Assembly: GCA_964391595.1 (NCBI GenBank)
Contig: CAYMMM010000002.1
Span: forward strand, 25,474-89,473
Direction: 5' to 3'
Length of the DNA: 64,000 nucleotides
DNA from: JADZGC01 sp964391595
GTDB taxonomy: Bacteria > Patescibacteriota > Saccharimonadia > CAILAD01 > GCA-016700035
Shown here: in pieces, positions 35,656-44,140 of the stretch
Numbering within the stretch: the first letter of the stretch is position 1
Layout: every line of letters starts with the position of its first letter
The notes under the pieces: generated by a model
Database searches by the model: none
The model's input: the letters and a program-made list of their open reading frames with translations, nothing else
What the model was told of the DNA's origin: nothing
Program-made: the position numbers and the translations under genes

Positions 35656-37422
35656 TTAGTAGAAGGTACTTTCGTCTTCCAGTAAGCCCTGGTAAGCTTT
35701 GAGAATTTCACCTGCCGACTTGGTATCCCCTTGCTGTTCAGCGACGGCAAGCTGGCGTGATAATTCCCGCTTCTTTAGAGTAAAAATATGTTTTTGTATT
35801 GTGTGTACTTGGGTAAAGGCTTCGAGCCCGCGTTCGTGTTCGCTAAGATGCGAATATTCATGTTCACCCCGTAGTGATAGCATCTTAACATCATCTTCCT
35901 TATCTGGCAAGAGTTTCGAGAGGGCGTCCTCACTGATATCAGGTGAATCAATCAAAGCCTTCATGAGTGGCTTATTGCCATCTGATATATCAGAGATATT
36001 AAGATCTTGAAGCACAATTCTGGTGTCTTTGAACGCCAACACCATCTCTATGAGCATATCTTCGAGTTGCTCTTGTCGCGAACGTTTTTTTGGTGCCTGA
36101 ACATGCTGCGCAGCAGCCTCTTCTGGCTGAACTCTTTTGGTGCTCATTTGAGGTGTTTTTTGTTTCGTCTTACTTACTTGTTCTCGAAGTAGATCAGCAC
36201 TGACACCCACCATAGAAGCAGTTTGAGATATGTAGTGCTCACGCTCAACTGAGTCAGTCAGACGAGCCAGAATAGGGATAACAAACTGTACAAATTTCTT
36301 CTTCCCATCCCCTGTAGACAGGTCATGCTGCGCAGCTGCGTAGCTAATGATGTAGTCGACAACATAAGCAGCCTGCTCGTAAGCCTCTTTCCACAATTTT
36401 GGATCCTGCTTTATCAGCTCATCGGGGTCTTTTGCTGATTCAAACTGGATCACTTCGAGACGAATCGGAAGACCAGCCCCGAGCTCAAGCGTCCGCTGTG
36501 TTGCCTTTACCCCAGCTTCGTCTTGATCAAAACAAAGCTTGATGCGGCTTGCCATACGACTCAGACTTAAGAGCTGCTCATGTGTCAGGGCTGTCCCACT
36601 CACCGCTACGACTTGCTCATACCCTGCCTGCCAGATACTAATCACGTCAAGATGACCTTCGACAATGATTACTTCATCCTTGGTGCGGATCGCTTTTTTG
36701 GCTTGCTTCAAACCGAATATCGCACTCGTCTTATGGTAGATAGGTGTGTCTGGGGAGTTTATATACTTAGCGGCCTTCGCTTCACCAAGAAGCCGACCCG
36801 AAAAACCCACTGCCCTACCACGCGCATCGTACACAGGAAACATAATGCGGTCACGAAATACATCAAATCCTGACGTACGACCTGCCTTTTGACTACTCAA
36901 GCCAGCCTGCTTGAGCTCTTGAAGGCTATATCCACGTTTTACTGCATATTCAGTAAAACTCGACCAGTCTTCTGGAGCATAGCCAAGGGTATATGCCTTT
37001 ATCGCCTCAGCCTTAATCCCTCGCTTATCCTTAGTATACGCAAGAGCTGGCTTGGACTGAGAAAGCTGCAGATGATAATACTTCACCGCAAGTTCCACGA
37101 GCTCATACAGGCGCGTACGATCATCACGAGGAGCGCGTGCCTGCTTGCTAAGCGTAACCCCGGCTCGTTGCGCCAACATCTCGAGTGCTTCAGGGAAGCT
37201 AATCCCCTCGACGCGCATCACGAAGCTAATCACGTCACCACCTTCACTGGCTCCGAAGTCATGCCAAATCTGTTTGTCTGGACTCACAAAGAAACTGGGC
37301 GTTTTCTCATCCCGAAACGGCGAGCGCGCCTTGTAGTCTTTACCGGCTTTCTTCAACTCGATATAGCCACCAATCACATCGACAATATCGATCTTCGACT
37401 TGACTAGTTCCGCATCATTCAT
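35656..37422 (-). CDS. dnaG: DNA primase with a degenerate zinc domain
   Basis: 588 residues from ATG 37422, 6 nt after TATAAT (37429-37434), so leaderless. The N-terminal CHC2-type domain is recognisable (KDYKARSPFRDEKTPSFFV, then WHDFGASEGGDVISFVM), but all four zinc ligands are replaced: Cys to Ser, His to Arg, Cys to Asp, Cys to Ala. The TOPRIM core is intact (EVIIVEGHLDVISIWQAG, and LCFDQDEAG). The C-terminal third is helical, for helicase contact. Primes replication; followed by sigA. Confidence 0.93.
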   Translation of the reverse strand: MNDAELVKSKIDIVDVIGGYIELKKAGKDYKARSPFRDEKTPSFFVSPDKQIWHDFGASEGGDVISFVMRVEGISFPEALEMLAQRAGVTLSKQARAPRDDRTRLYELVELAVKYYHLQLSQSKPALAYTKDKRGIKAEAIKAYTLGYAPEDWSSFTEYAVKRGYSLQELKQAGLSSQKAGRTSGFDVFRDRIMFPVYDARGRAVGFSGRLLGEAKAAKYINSPDTPIYHKTSAIFGLKQAKKAIRTKDEVIIVEGHLDVISIWQAGYEQVVAVSGTALTHEQLLSLSRMASRIKLCFDQDEAGVKATQRTLELGAGLPIRLEVIQFESAKDPDELIKQDPKLWKEAYEQAAYVVDYIISYAAAQHDLSTGDGKKKFVQFVIPILARLTDSVEREHYISQTASMVGVSADLLREQVSKTKQKTPQMSTKRVQPEEAAAQHVQAPKKRSRQEQLEDMLIEMVLAFKDTRIVLQDLNISDISDGNKPLMKALIDSPDISEDALSKLLPDKEDDVKMLSLRGEHEYSHLSEHERGLEAFTQVHTIQKHIFTLKKRELSRQLAVAEQQGDTKSAGEILKAYQGLLEDESTFY

Positions 37423-37497
37423 ACTGACATTATAGCCTGCTACCACTGTAATTCACGAGAAAAACCGATCGGGATACGAAAGTTTTTGTGCTTTTCT

Positions 37498-38061
37498 TCA
37501 CGCAAGGTACGACAATAGTTCAGGAAAGGTGTTCATACCTCTCGAGCCAAGAAAGTGACCGAGTCCATCCATTTCGACGAGCCTCGCATCAAGCATGCTT
37601 GCTAAGGAACGCGTCCGCGCTGGGCGTACGATGGTGTCATCGCGGCTCAATATGCACACGTACTCGCTCGCGACAATCTTGAGCCGAGTCCAGTCAGGCT
37701 CTGGTTGAAAGAACGCTGACGCTCGCTCATCAGGTGCATCATAGAAGCCCGACACCAAAATGACCTTATCTACTCGCCCATCAATATCACAAGCCTCCAG
37801 CGCCCTTAAGGCCTGCCAACACCCCAAAGAGTGAGCTACGATCGTATCTCCGGGTGCGATAGCTGAGATCAAGTCTTGAAGTGCTTGATTCCATGTGAGT
37901 ATGTCCTCACGGTGGCGGATGGTGGGAAATCTCGGGGCAAGCACCTGAGCACCCTGGCTGCGTAGCAGTTCTTGCAACCAGCCCAACCAACCGCCTGTAG
38001 GATCGTCATCCCAACCGTGGAGGACGATGAAGCGCCTGCCCGACCAAGCGCCTACTTCCAT
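37498..38061 (-). CDS. Alpha/beta serine hydrolase, RBBP9/YdeN-like
   Basis: About 187 residues. Starts with the strand and oxyanion region FIVLHGWDDDP, then the nucleophile elbow AHSLGCWQAL (Ser at about 80), an Asp at LSRDDTIV and the catalytic His in GLGHFL near the end, giving a complete triad. The size and the HGW start resemble RBBP9/YdeN small hydrolases. Overlaps the stop of the gene at 38052. Substrate unknown. Confidence 0.82.
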   Translation of the reverse strand: MEVGAWSGRRFIVLHGWDDDPTGGWLGWLQELLRSQGAQVLAPRFPTIRHREDILTWNQALQDLISAIAPGDTIVAHSLGCWQALRALEACDIDGRVDKVILVSGFYDAPDERASAFFQPEPDWTRLKIVASEYVCILSRDDTIVRPARTRSLASMLDARLVEMDGLGHFLGSRGMNTFPELLSYLA

Positions 38062-39158
38062 TGCCAAGATTCGAGCACATGATCAAACGATTTGCGACTG
38101 AAGTTGTCATTATAGGCACCCGTGATCGTAAAGGCGATGTAGTTTTTATCGCCAAATTGCTGATCGGTTTCGGGCAAAACGATGAATACATTTATGTAGA
38201 CAGGGTTCCCTCCTGCTTGTGCTGCGCCGACGACTTTTACGGCATCTATATTCCCTACTTTGATATCTTCCCGAGCAGAAATGGACTTTCCCGTAGTTGC
38301 GTTCGTGATCAGAGCCTCCATAATTTTCTGTGAGTCAAACCGCTGACCAGTCCGAGTCTCAGTACTAGACGGTGAAGGCGACGCCGATGACGCATCTTGC
38401 GCGACGAAGTCAAAGTCGCGAAAGGTAGAAATCACAACTGATGAGACCTTCTGTGCGCCGTAAAAGGCAGAAAGCTGGCAGTCCTTATTGATATCAACAC
38501 GAGGAGCTGTCGGTATCTGTACGGTATAGCAGCCAGTATCTAATCGCTCATATCCCGCAGCAAGTTGTTTTTCTGCCGTATCACGGATCGGCTTAGCAGC
38601 AGTACTGGGAGTAGGGGTAGCAACCTGCTTTTGAGTCGTGAGGCGGAGCCCAATGAATATGCCTCCAAGCACAACTAATACGATCAGACCAATCATGACC
38701 AGTCGATAGGGTCCGCGCTTGGGGACGTTGCTCTTCGGCATGGGTGGCGCTGTATTTGTGGGGACCGGTTGAGGAGCGACATTACTGGTGGGCATACTGT
38801 AGCTCGTGGCTGTGGATTGTGGTGTCGGGGCCAGTCTGACAGGCGCAGGAGTAATCGGCGCAGGCGGAGGAATGACTGACAATTCATCGTCTAAAGGCGA
38901 TGTGCCTTCTGGCGTTGGGAGCACCTCAGAAATAGGTTCGTGCGGTGGTGGGGCAACAACTGGTGACTCCTGCAGATCTGGAGTCACCCCAGCAGATGGA
39001 GCAAGGGGCGGTAGCTGAGCGGTATTTTGGGCATACCCCTGAGCCAAGGGGTTGTGAAAGACTGGCACCTCTTGGTGTTGTGGTTCAGCACTACTCGGCG
39101 GTGGTGGAACGGGTGGCGTCGCAGACGGGTCGCTAGGGTTGTTTGTATCAGGAGGCAT
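38052..39158 (-). CDS. Proline-rich bitopic membrane protein
   Basis: 368 residues. About 150 residues of proline-, Thr- and Ser-rich sequence on the inside, one transmembrane helix at about 150-172, then an outside domain of about 190 residues with a disulfide candidate (CYTVQIP and DCQLSAFYG). The tail resembles that of the protein encoded at 39201-39803, so the two look like a family (ITGAYNDNFSRKSFDHVLESWQW versus AWYTSQTDKDLAQSTIEQWQWRF). The ATG lies 10 nt after TATACT. Confidence 0.65.
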   Translation of the reverse strand: MPPDTNNPSDPSATPPVPPPPSSAEPQHQEVPVFHNPLAQGYAQNTAQLPPLAPSAGVTPDLQESPVVAPPPHEPISEVLPTPEGTSPLDDELSVIPPPAPITPAPVRLAPTPQSTATSYSMPTSNVAPQPVPTNTAPPMPKSNVPKRGPYRLVMIGLIVLVVLGGIFIGLRLTTQKQVATPTPSTAAKPIRDTAEKQLAAGYERLDTGCYTVQIPTAPRVDINKDCQLSAFYGAQKVSSVVISTFRDFDFVAQDASSASPSPSSTETRTGQRFDSQKIMEALITNATTGKSISAREDIKVGNIDAVKVVGAAQAGGNPVYINVFIVLPETDQQFGDKNYIAFTITGAYNDNFSRKSFDHVLESWQWK

Positions 39159-39200
39159 AGATACTTCAAGTATAGCAGAGATAGATACTGCTCATGGTAC

Positions 39201-39803
39201 CTAAAACCGCCACTGCCACTGTTCGATAGTCGACTGTGCAAGGTCCTTGTCAGTCTGGCTCGTATACCAAGCCCGGAGCTCAAATTCCTTAATGGCAATG
39301 TTGTTGCGCAACGGCAACGCGTCATCAAGAAGTAAAAGATATGTCACCATAGATTCTTTGTTTTGCGGATAATACTCGATATACCGTATTGCTTTCTTGC
39401 CACCCCACAACACTTCATCACGGCTCGCAAGCTGCGCATCTAGCCTCTGCCAGCGCGTGCGCCAATCCGTGTCGACATCTTTGACTTGACTCGGATAGTA
39501 GGTGTTCAGTGTGATATATGAATGCTTCCATGGCTGGGCATAAGCACTAAATGCGCACGTATCGTCTTGTATTTCCGGCTCAAACGCATCTGGAAGCAAA
39601 GTCCCACTGCAAGATGTCTCGACCAATCTCTGCCCTGCCTGGGCTTTAATGCCGAGTGGCTTCGGCTGAAAAACCACTGACACCCCGCCTTTCCAAGCGC
39701 TCGGAACCAAGTATACCCAGGCGACATAGAGAAGCAAAAATATGCCCAATATGAGACCAATAAACAAAGACCAGTATTGAAGACTCTCTGGAAGCTTACG
39801 CAT
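39201..39803 (-). CDS. Bitopic membrane protein related to its downstream neighbour
   Basis: 200 residues from ATG 39803 (MRKLPESLQYW), overlapping the arginase stop codon. A transmembrane helix at about 10-35, then an exported domain with two cysteines (SCSG and DDTCAF). The C-terminal ending in EQWQWRF matches the ESWQWK ending of the protein at 38052-39158, suggesting duplication. Function unknown. Confidence 0.6.
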   Translation of the reverse strand: MRKLPESLQYWSLFIGLILGIFLLLYVAWVYLVPSAWKGGVSVVFQPKPLGIKAQAGQRLVETSCSGTLLPDAFEPEIQDDTCAFSAYAQPWKHSYITLNTYYPSQVKDVDTDWRTRWQRLDAQLASRDEVLWGGKKAIRYIEYYPQNKESMVTYLLLLDDALPLRNNIAIKEFELRAWYTSQTDKDLAQSTIEQWQWRF

Positions 39804-40695
39804 GATGGAGGTAGCGCGTATAGCGATCCCAGCGCACACCCAAGAGATGCGCTATTAACTCGATACTCAGATCAGCTGTCATACTGTCCGTATCTCGCTG
39901 CGGATTAAACTCAACAAGATCAAGTGCGACTAATTGCTCATACGCCAGCTGACGGGCGATGTAAGCAGCTTCTCGATATGTCAGGCCGCCGTTGTTCTGA
40001 ATACCCGTGCCAGGAGCGTAGAGACAATCAACCGCATCGATGTCATAGCTTACATGGACCGGTCTGCCCGCGATCCATGCTCGAACTTGCCGCATCACCT
40101 CTCCGATACCTACGCTTGTGATGTCATCCATCGTGGCATGGCGCACACCTTCGCTCTGTATCCAGTCGAACTCAGCCTGATCTATGTCCTTAATCGCCAA
40201 GTAAAAAATATCCTTGGCACTCCAGTATGGCCCATGGAAGTGTTCTTGCAGAGCTCCCCCAGTCGCTATCCGTACAGGCATACCGTGCAGGTTGTGCGTC
40301 AAAGACGTACCAGGCGCTTGGACATCAGGATGAGCATCAATATATACGCACACCGCACCTTCGTGTCGTTCGCGCGTTGCAAGAAGACTGGACGTCGCCA
40401 CCGAGTGGTCGCCACCCAAGACAAGCGGAATCGCATCGGATGGCTGCTCAATAATGGCTGCCCGCAAACCCAGAAGCCACGGCACTAAGGTCCGAGCGTT
40501 TCGAACATTTTCTATTCTGTCGGCACCGACATGTTTTCGATCAGCACCCCACTGCTGAAGCTTGACCGACCGCAAACCGGTAGCAAGAACACCTTCGAGG
40601 CCTCGATCCAATAATGTAGTTGGCCCATCTTCTGCCCCATCGCTAAAGCTTCCTAGACTTGTACCAGCAGAAAATATGACGAGGTCTTTTTGCAT
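39796..40695 (-). CDS. Arginase/agmatinase family ureohydrolase
   Basis: 299 residues from ATG 40695, 9 nt after TATAAT (40705-40710); an open frame extends 74 codons further but would contain the promoter. Manganese-binding motifs are complete: GGDHS, DAHPD and SYDIDAVD, followed by EFNP. These motifs mark arginases and agmatinases; the SYDIDAVDCLYAPGTGI stretch is closest to arginase. It would release urea from arginine or agmatine. The following gene overlaps its stop. Confidence 0.88.
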   Translation of the reverse strand: MQKDLVIFSAGTSLGSFSDGAEDGPTTLLDRGLEGVLATGLRSVKLQQWGADRKHVGADRIENVRNARTLVPWLLGLRAAIIEQPSDAIPLVLGGDHSVATSSLLATRERHEGAVCVYIDAHPDVQAPGTSLTHNLHGMPVRIATGGALQEHFHGPYWSAKDIFYLAIKDIDQAEFDWIQSEGVRHATMDDITSVGIGEVMRQVRAWIAGRPVHVSYDIDAVDCLYAPGTGIQNNGGLTYREAAYIARQLAYEQLVALDLVEFNPQRDTDSMTADLSIELIAHLLGVRWDRYTRYLHHA

Positions 40696-40800
40696 AATAC
40701 CCTCATTATACCTATACCCGTTATGCTTAGCACGTTTCAGACAGGTTCCATGCAAAGTGAGAAACCCCCAGATCCCGCTCCGCATACCCTCAAAAACATA

Positions 40801-40806
40801 TACAAT
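40801..40806 (+). promoter_or_regulatory. -10 element of the MurE-like gene, leaderless
   Basis: TACAAT ends 6 nt before the ATG at 40813. It shows that the upstream open frame (from 40690) is not translated and that the mRNA has practically no leader. Confidence 0.55.
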
Positions 40807-40812
40807 AGAGGT

Positions 40813-42144
40813 ATGTTCAGACAGATTAAGCGTATCGTACCAAAGCAAGCCATAAATGCCTTCCACTACAGCGAAGCTCTGGCAGCTAGCTTTGCATATC
40901 GTAACCCAAGTCGACACATGATCGTAATCGGCATCGTGGGGAGTAAAGGTAAGACCACGCTCGCCAACCTACTTTGGGCAGCATTGAGTGGTGACGGCTC
41001 GAAGGTCGGCCTGATTGGCACCGCCAATATTCGTATAGGCAATGATGAGCAGCTCAACCCATATCACATGACGATGCCAGGTCGACACCGCCTGCAGAAA
41101 ACGCTGCACACGATGCGACAGGCAAATTGCCGATACGCGATCATGGAAGTTCCGTCAGAAGGACAGGCTCAGTGGCGACATGTGGGCATAGCTTTTGATG
41201 TGCTAATTTTTACAAATGTGACAAAAGAACTGATGGCTAGTCATGACTATTCTCTCGAAAAATTACACACCCACAATCAGAGAGTGTTCCAGCAGGTCGC
41301 TCGCCAAAAGTCAAAATTGATCAACGGACGTGTTCAACCAAAAATCCTCATTGCAAATGCAGACGCTGAGCATTTTCCGCAATATTTCGCCCATGTGGCC
41401 GACATACGCCGCAGTTATAGTCTGACCCACAAAAGCAATTATCATGCAAAAAATATAGTCACAGCTGCAGGGTCAAGTAGTTTTGTCGTCAACAAACACG
41501 GCTACAAGATTCCATTGCCAGGAGCCGTTAATGTCTCAAATGCAACTGGAGCTATTGCAGCAGCCCTGGAGCTTGGCAAATCCCCTCAGGAAATACAAAA
41601 AGGACTTTCTTCTCTTACGGTTATCCCTGGTCGTATGGAGCAAATCAATATTCACCCACGGCAGAAGTTTACGGTCGTGGTGGACTACGCGCATGAAGAG
41701 ACAGGTATGGAAGCCCTCATGAAGACCGCCGCCGATATGCGCAGGAAATCTACCCAACGCATTATCACCCTTCTTGGGGCAGAAGGTGGTGGTCGTGACG
41801 AGAAAAAGCGTCCAATCATGGGTCATATAGCAATGTCGGGAAGCGACTTCGTGATTCTGTCAAATGTTGACCCCTACCGTGACAACCCAGATAAGATAAT
41901 TGCCGATATAGCCCAAGGTGTCGAGGAGGCAAAGGGACTTCGTAATCATACATACTTTGCAATACCCGATCGTCGCGAAGGCATTCGCAAAGCACTCTCA
42001 CTCGCTAAGCCTGGCGACATAGTACTCATTACTGGCAAGGGTTCTGAGCAATCGATCATAATAGACGGGAAGAAGTCAGCCTGGGACGATCGCGATGTAG
42101 TACGAGAGGAGCTTAGTCGCCTCCTCAAAAAACCACGAGCTTAA
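40813..42144 (+). CDS. Mur ligase, MurE-like
   Basis: 443 residues. ATP loop GSKGKTTLANLLW at about 45, the Mur substrate region EVPSEGQAQWRHVGIAFDVLIFTNVTKE (MurE has EVSSHA..R..G..FD...FTN) and the C-terminal VDYAHEETGMEALM. It would add the third residue to UDP-MurNAc-L-Ala-D-Glu. The amino-acid selecting loop, DNPR in diaminopimelate-type MurE, reads YRDNPDK, so the added residue cannot be predicted. No N-terminal UDP-binding domain as long as in MurE is seen, which leaves other Mur-like roles possible. Confidence 0.78.
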   Translation: MFRQIKRIVPKQAINAFHYSEALAASFAYRNPSRHMIVIGIVGSKGKTTLANLLWAALSGDGSKVGLIGTANIRIGNDEQLNPYHMTMPGRHRLQKTLHTMRQANCRYAIMEVPSEGQAQWRHVGIAFDVLIFTNVTKELMASHDYSLEKLHTHNQRVFQQVARQKSKLINGRVQPKILIANADAEHFPQYFAHVADIRRSYSLTHKSNYHAKNIVTAAGSSSFVVNKHGYKIPLPGAVNVSNATGAIAAALELGKSPQEIQKGLSSLTVIPGRMEQINIHPRQKFTVVVDYAHEETGMEALMKTAADMRRKSTQRIITLLGAEGGGRDEKKRPIMGHIAMSGSDFVILSNVDPYRDNPDKIIADIAQGVEEAKGLRNHTYFAIPDRREGIRKALSLAKPGDIVLITGKGSEQSIIIDGKKSAWDDRDVVREELSRLLKKPRA

Positions 42145-42569
42145 TGGCTCGATGAGGCTATGAAGCCGATAACAGTGGCGGTCCACCAACAAAGCTGAGA
42201 CAGGCCAATCAGCACTACAGAAAGCAGCTGAAGCTTGCGCGGTAGCTTCCAGAAATCCTCTGTGTCGTACGAGGCAAGCCGCGCGCGCAAGCGATCGAGC
42301 AAAATGCCATTTACTGCCAAAACTAGCACGGCTGCCAGCTTAACTTTCGTCCGGATGGTAACGTGCTCCGGCTCAAGCAACATACTCCCGGTCACGACCT
42401 GTAATGCAACCGCTGCCCAGATTAGCTTCTGTGCTATGCCCGACAACCAAACAACCTGGCTTGCTTTAGCTTTGCCAAAAACCCAAAGCAATCCCGCAGT
42501 ATCGACGAGCAGGACTGAGCCAAGTCCAATCGCGAATCCTACCAGATGAAGAAATAACGGAACACTCAC
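42141..42569 (-). CDS. Four-helix integral membrane protein
   Basis: 142 residues with four hydrophobic helices (about 5-30, 43-62, 75-92, 112-136) and short loops. A His in the first helix and no cofactor motif beyond it; the topology resembles small CopD/DUF2214-like proteins, but this is only a resemblance. Convergent with the MurE-like gene, overlapping by 4 nt, and overlapped at its start by the next gene. Confidence 0.6.
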   Translation of the reverse strand: MSVPLFLHLVGFAIGLGSVLLVDTAGLLWVFGKAKASQVVWLSGIAQKLIWAAVALQVVTGSMLLEPEHVTIRTKVKLAAVLVLAVNGILLDRLRARLASYDTEDFWKLPRKLQLLSVVLIGLSQLCWWTATVIGFIASSSH

Positions 42570-42844
42570 TCTGTATCTCCTTTGCGTTTAGTATCTTTGC
42601 CCCAGCGCCAATGTGGTGGCTCCCCTGTCTTATACGAAATATACACGAGCACCCAAACCCATACAAACCCGACTACTATGGCCACCAAGGTGCCTGACCA
42701 TGACTCATGAAACCACATATCGCACACCGCAATAATGCCAGCGTACACTGCACACCACAGAGCGACGATCAGCCATCCCTGCCACGATGATGGCGTCCAT
42801 CCCCAGCCGTACGTCTTAGCTCGAAACCACAGTCGCTTTTTCAT
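42566..42844 (-). CDS. Small tryptophan-rich membrane protein
   Basis: 92 residues, two transmembrane helices (about 24-43 and 50-70) after a motif RAKTYGWGWTPSSWQGW and before a basic tail (PHWRWGKDTKRK). This short Trp-rich layout recurs in CPR genomes. Overlaps the following gene by 4 nt (ATGA type), so the two membrane proteins probably act together. Confidence 0.65.
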   Translation of the reverse strand: MKKRLWFRAKTYGWGWTPSSWQGWLIVALWCAVYAGIIAVCDMWFHESWSGTLVAIVVGFVWVWVLVYISYKTGEPPHWRWGKDTKRKGDTE

Positions 42845-42847
42845 AAT

Positions 42848-43255
42848 CTAGCGATTCTCCTTACGCCAGACCAACTTCAAGCCCGACCAATCATCATCCA
42901 CTGCACACACTTTTACATCTACTAAGCCATGTTCAAGCGCAAGCTCACGTATAAAGTCTTCACTGAGATTACCAGCTAGAGGCGATGATTTCTTAGGCCA
43001 TGAGATCCAGATCATGCCATCTTTTTTTATCGCCTGAGCAAGCTCGCCGAAATGATCGACGAGTTCACTTTGAGTGCGCTCGAAGCTTTGTATGAAATCA
43101 AATCCCCCGACTTCGATCTCGTTCACAAACTCCACATCCACGGGAATACCACCGAGCAACGTATCATAATTATCTGGCGGCTCTTCGATCAAGGCCCGCA
43201 TGCCTGAACGTAGACCTAATTTGTCCACTAGACTTTTCTTCGAGTATCCGCTCAT
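42848..43255 (-). CDS. DUF3052-like protein
   Basis: 135 residues, soluble. Features FDFIQSFERTQSELVDHFGELAQAIKKDGMIWISWPKKSS, typical of DUF3052 proteins, which have a Rossmann-like look and no known activity. The start overlaps the MutY-like gene by 4 nt. Confidence 0.72.
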   Translation of the reverse strand: MSGYSKKSLVDKLGLRSGMRALIEEPPDNYDTLLGGIPVDVEFVNEIEVGGFDFIQSFERTQSELVDHFGELAQAIKKDGMIWISWPKKSSPLAGNLSEDFIRELALEHGLVDVKVCAVDDDWSGLKLVWRKENR

Positions 43256-44070
43256 GACTTCATTGTAATCCCGTCACGTGTGCGTTTCAAAAATCCCTCA
43301 AGGACGAGCGCATCGATGGCTTGCGCAATCTCAGCATCCGACCGTTCGAGCAAACCGCCAATGTCGGCAAGAGATACGGTTTTCTGATCAATCACTCGCG
43401 CAAGAATCGCGCCACGCAACTGTCGATGTGAGCCGGCAAACTTTGACTGGCGAGCGTAGTGCTTGCTACGTCGATTTGGATTCACGACAAGCTTGGCGAG
43501 CTCCGACCCATAATCCATCATTGCCCAGTACCATTCGCGCGGATGCTCACGATCCAAAGTAGCTGCAACAAACGGCACTATTGCCTTATCTGACACCTCT
43601 TCCTGCTCCGGAAAAAACTCGTGCAAGATTACACGACGAATATTTGTCTCGATGAACACGACGGGCTGCTCGAATGCATATGCAAGAATCGCGCCAGCAG
43701 TATTTGGACCAATCCCCTTGAATGCTGTGAGCGCAGCGAGAGTATCTGGGAGCTTGCCGCTATGCTCTCGCACTACATTGTCCGCTAACTGCTTGAGCCA
43801 CAGCGCCCGTCGGTTATATCCCAGACCCTGCCAAGTACTCAGTACTTCCTCAGTTCTAGCGTGTGACAATGCATCGAAGTCAGACCAACGTTCAGTCCAA
43901 GCGAGGAACTTTGGCAGGACCCGGTCGACTTGGGTCTGTTGTAGCATGATTTCACTCACCACTACATTGTATGGCGAAGGATCTGTACGCCACGGCATGA
44001 CGCGCCCGCGCTGCGCATACACCGCCCAAACAATCTCTCGAAACCGGTCGATTTCCTGTTCAGATATCAT
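43252..44070 (-). CDS. MutY-like HhH-GPD DNA glycosylase without iron-sulfur cluster
   Basis: 272 residues. SEIMLQQTQVDRV is the MutY signature, followed by the helix-hairpin-helix-GPD motif (FKGIGPNTAGAILAYAFEQPVVFIETNIRRV). The place of the catalytic Asp (LDGNV in MutY) reads IETNI, so Glu replaces Asp, and the four-cysteine cluster after the motif is missing. The C-terminal domain is short with a winged-helix look and no MutT-like 8-oxoG-sensing domain. Base specificity is uncertain. The ATG lies 6 nt after TATACT. Confidence 0.8.
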   Translation of the reverse strand: MISEQEIDRFREIVWAVYAQRGRVMPWRTDPSPYNVVVSEIMLQQTQVDRVLPKFLAWTERWSDFDALSHARTEEVLSTWQGLGYNRRALWLKQLADNVVREHSGKLPDTLAALTAFKGIGPNTAGAILAYAFEQPVVFIETNIRRVILHEFFPEQEEVSDKAIVPFVAATLDREHPREWYWAMMDYGSELAKLVVNPNRRSKHYARQSKFAGSHRQLRGAILARVIDQKTVSLADIGGLLERSDAEIAQAIDALVLEGFLKRTRDGITMKS

Positions 44071-44127
44071 GCTCGCAGTATAGCGAATATTTGCTCGAAA
44101 TCTAGCTCATTCACGCGCGATACCAGC

Positions 44128-44133
44128 TATAAT
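44128..44133 (+). promoter_or_regulatory. -10 element of the LCP gene, leaderless
   Basis: TATAAT ends 7 nt before the ATG at 44141; no ribosome-binding sequence lies between. Confidence 0.6.
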
Positions 44134-44140
44134 AGCCAAT

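Noticed and set aside
40696..40917. N-terminal extension of arginase by 74 codons
   Set aside because: It would include the -10 element and has no homology-like features.
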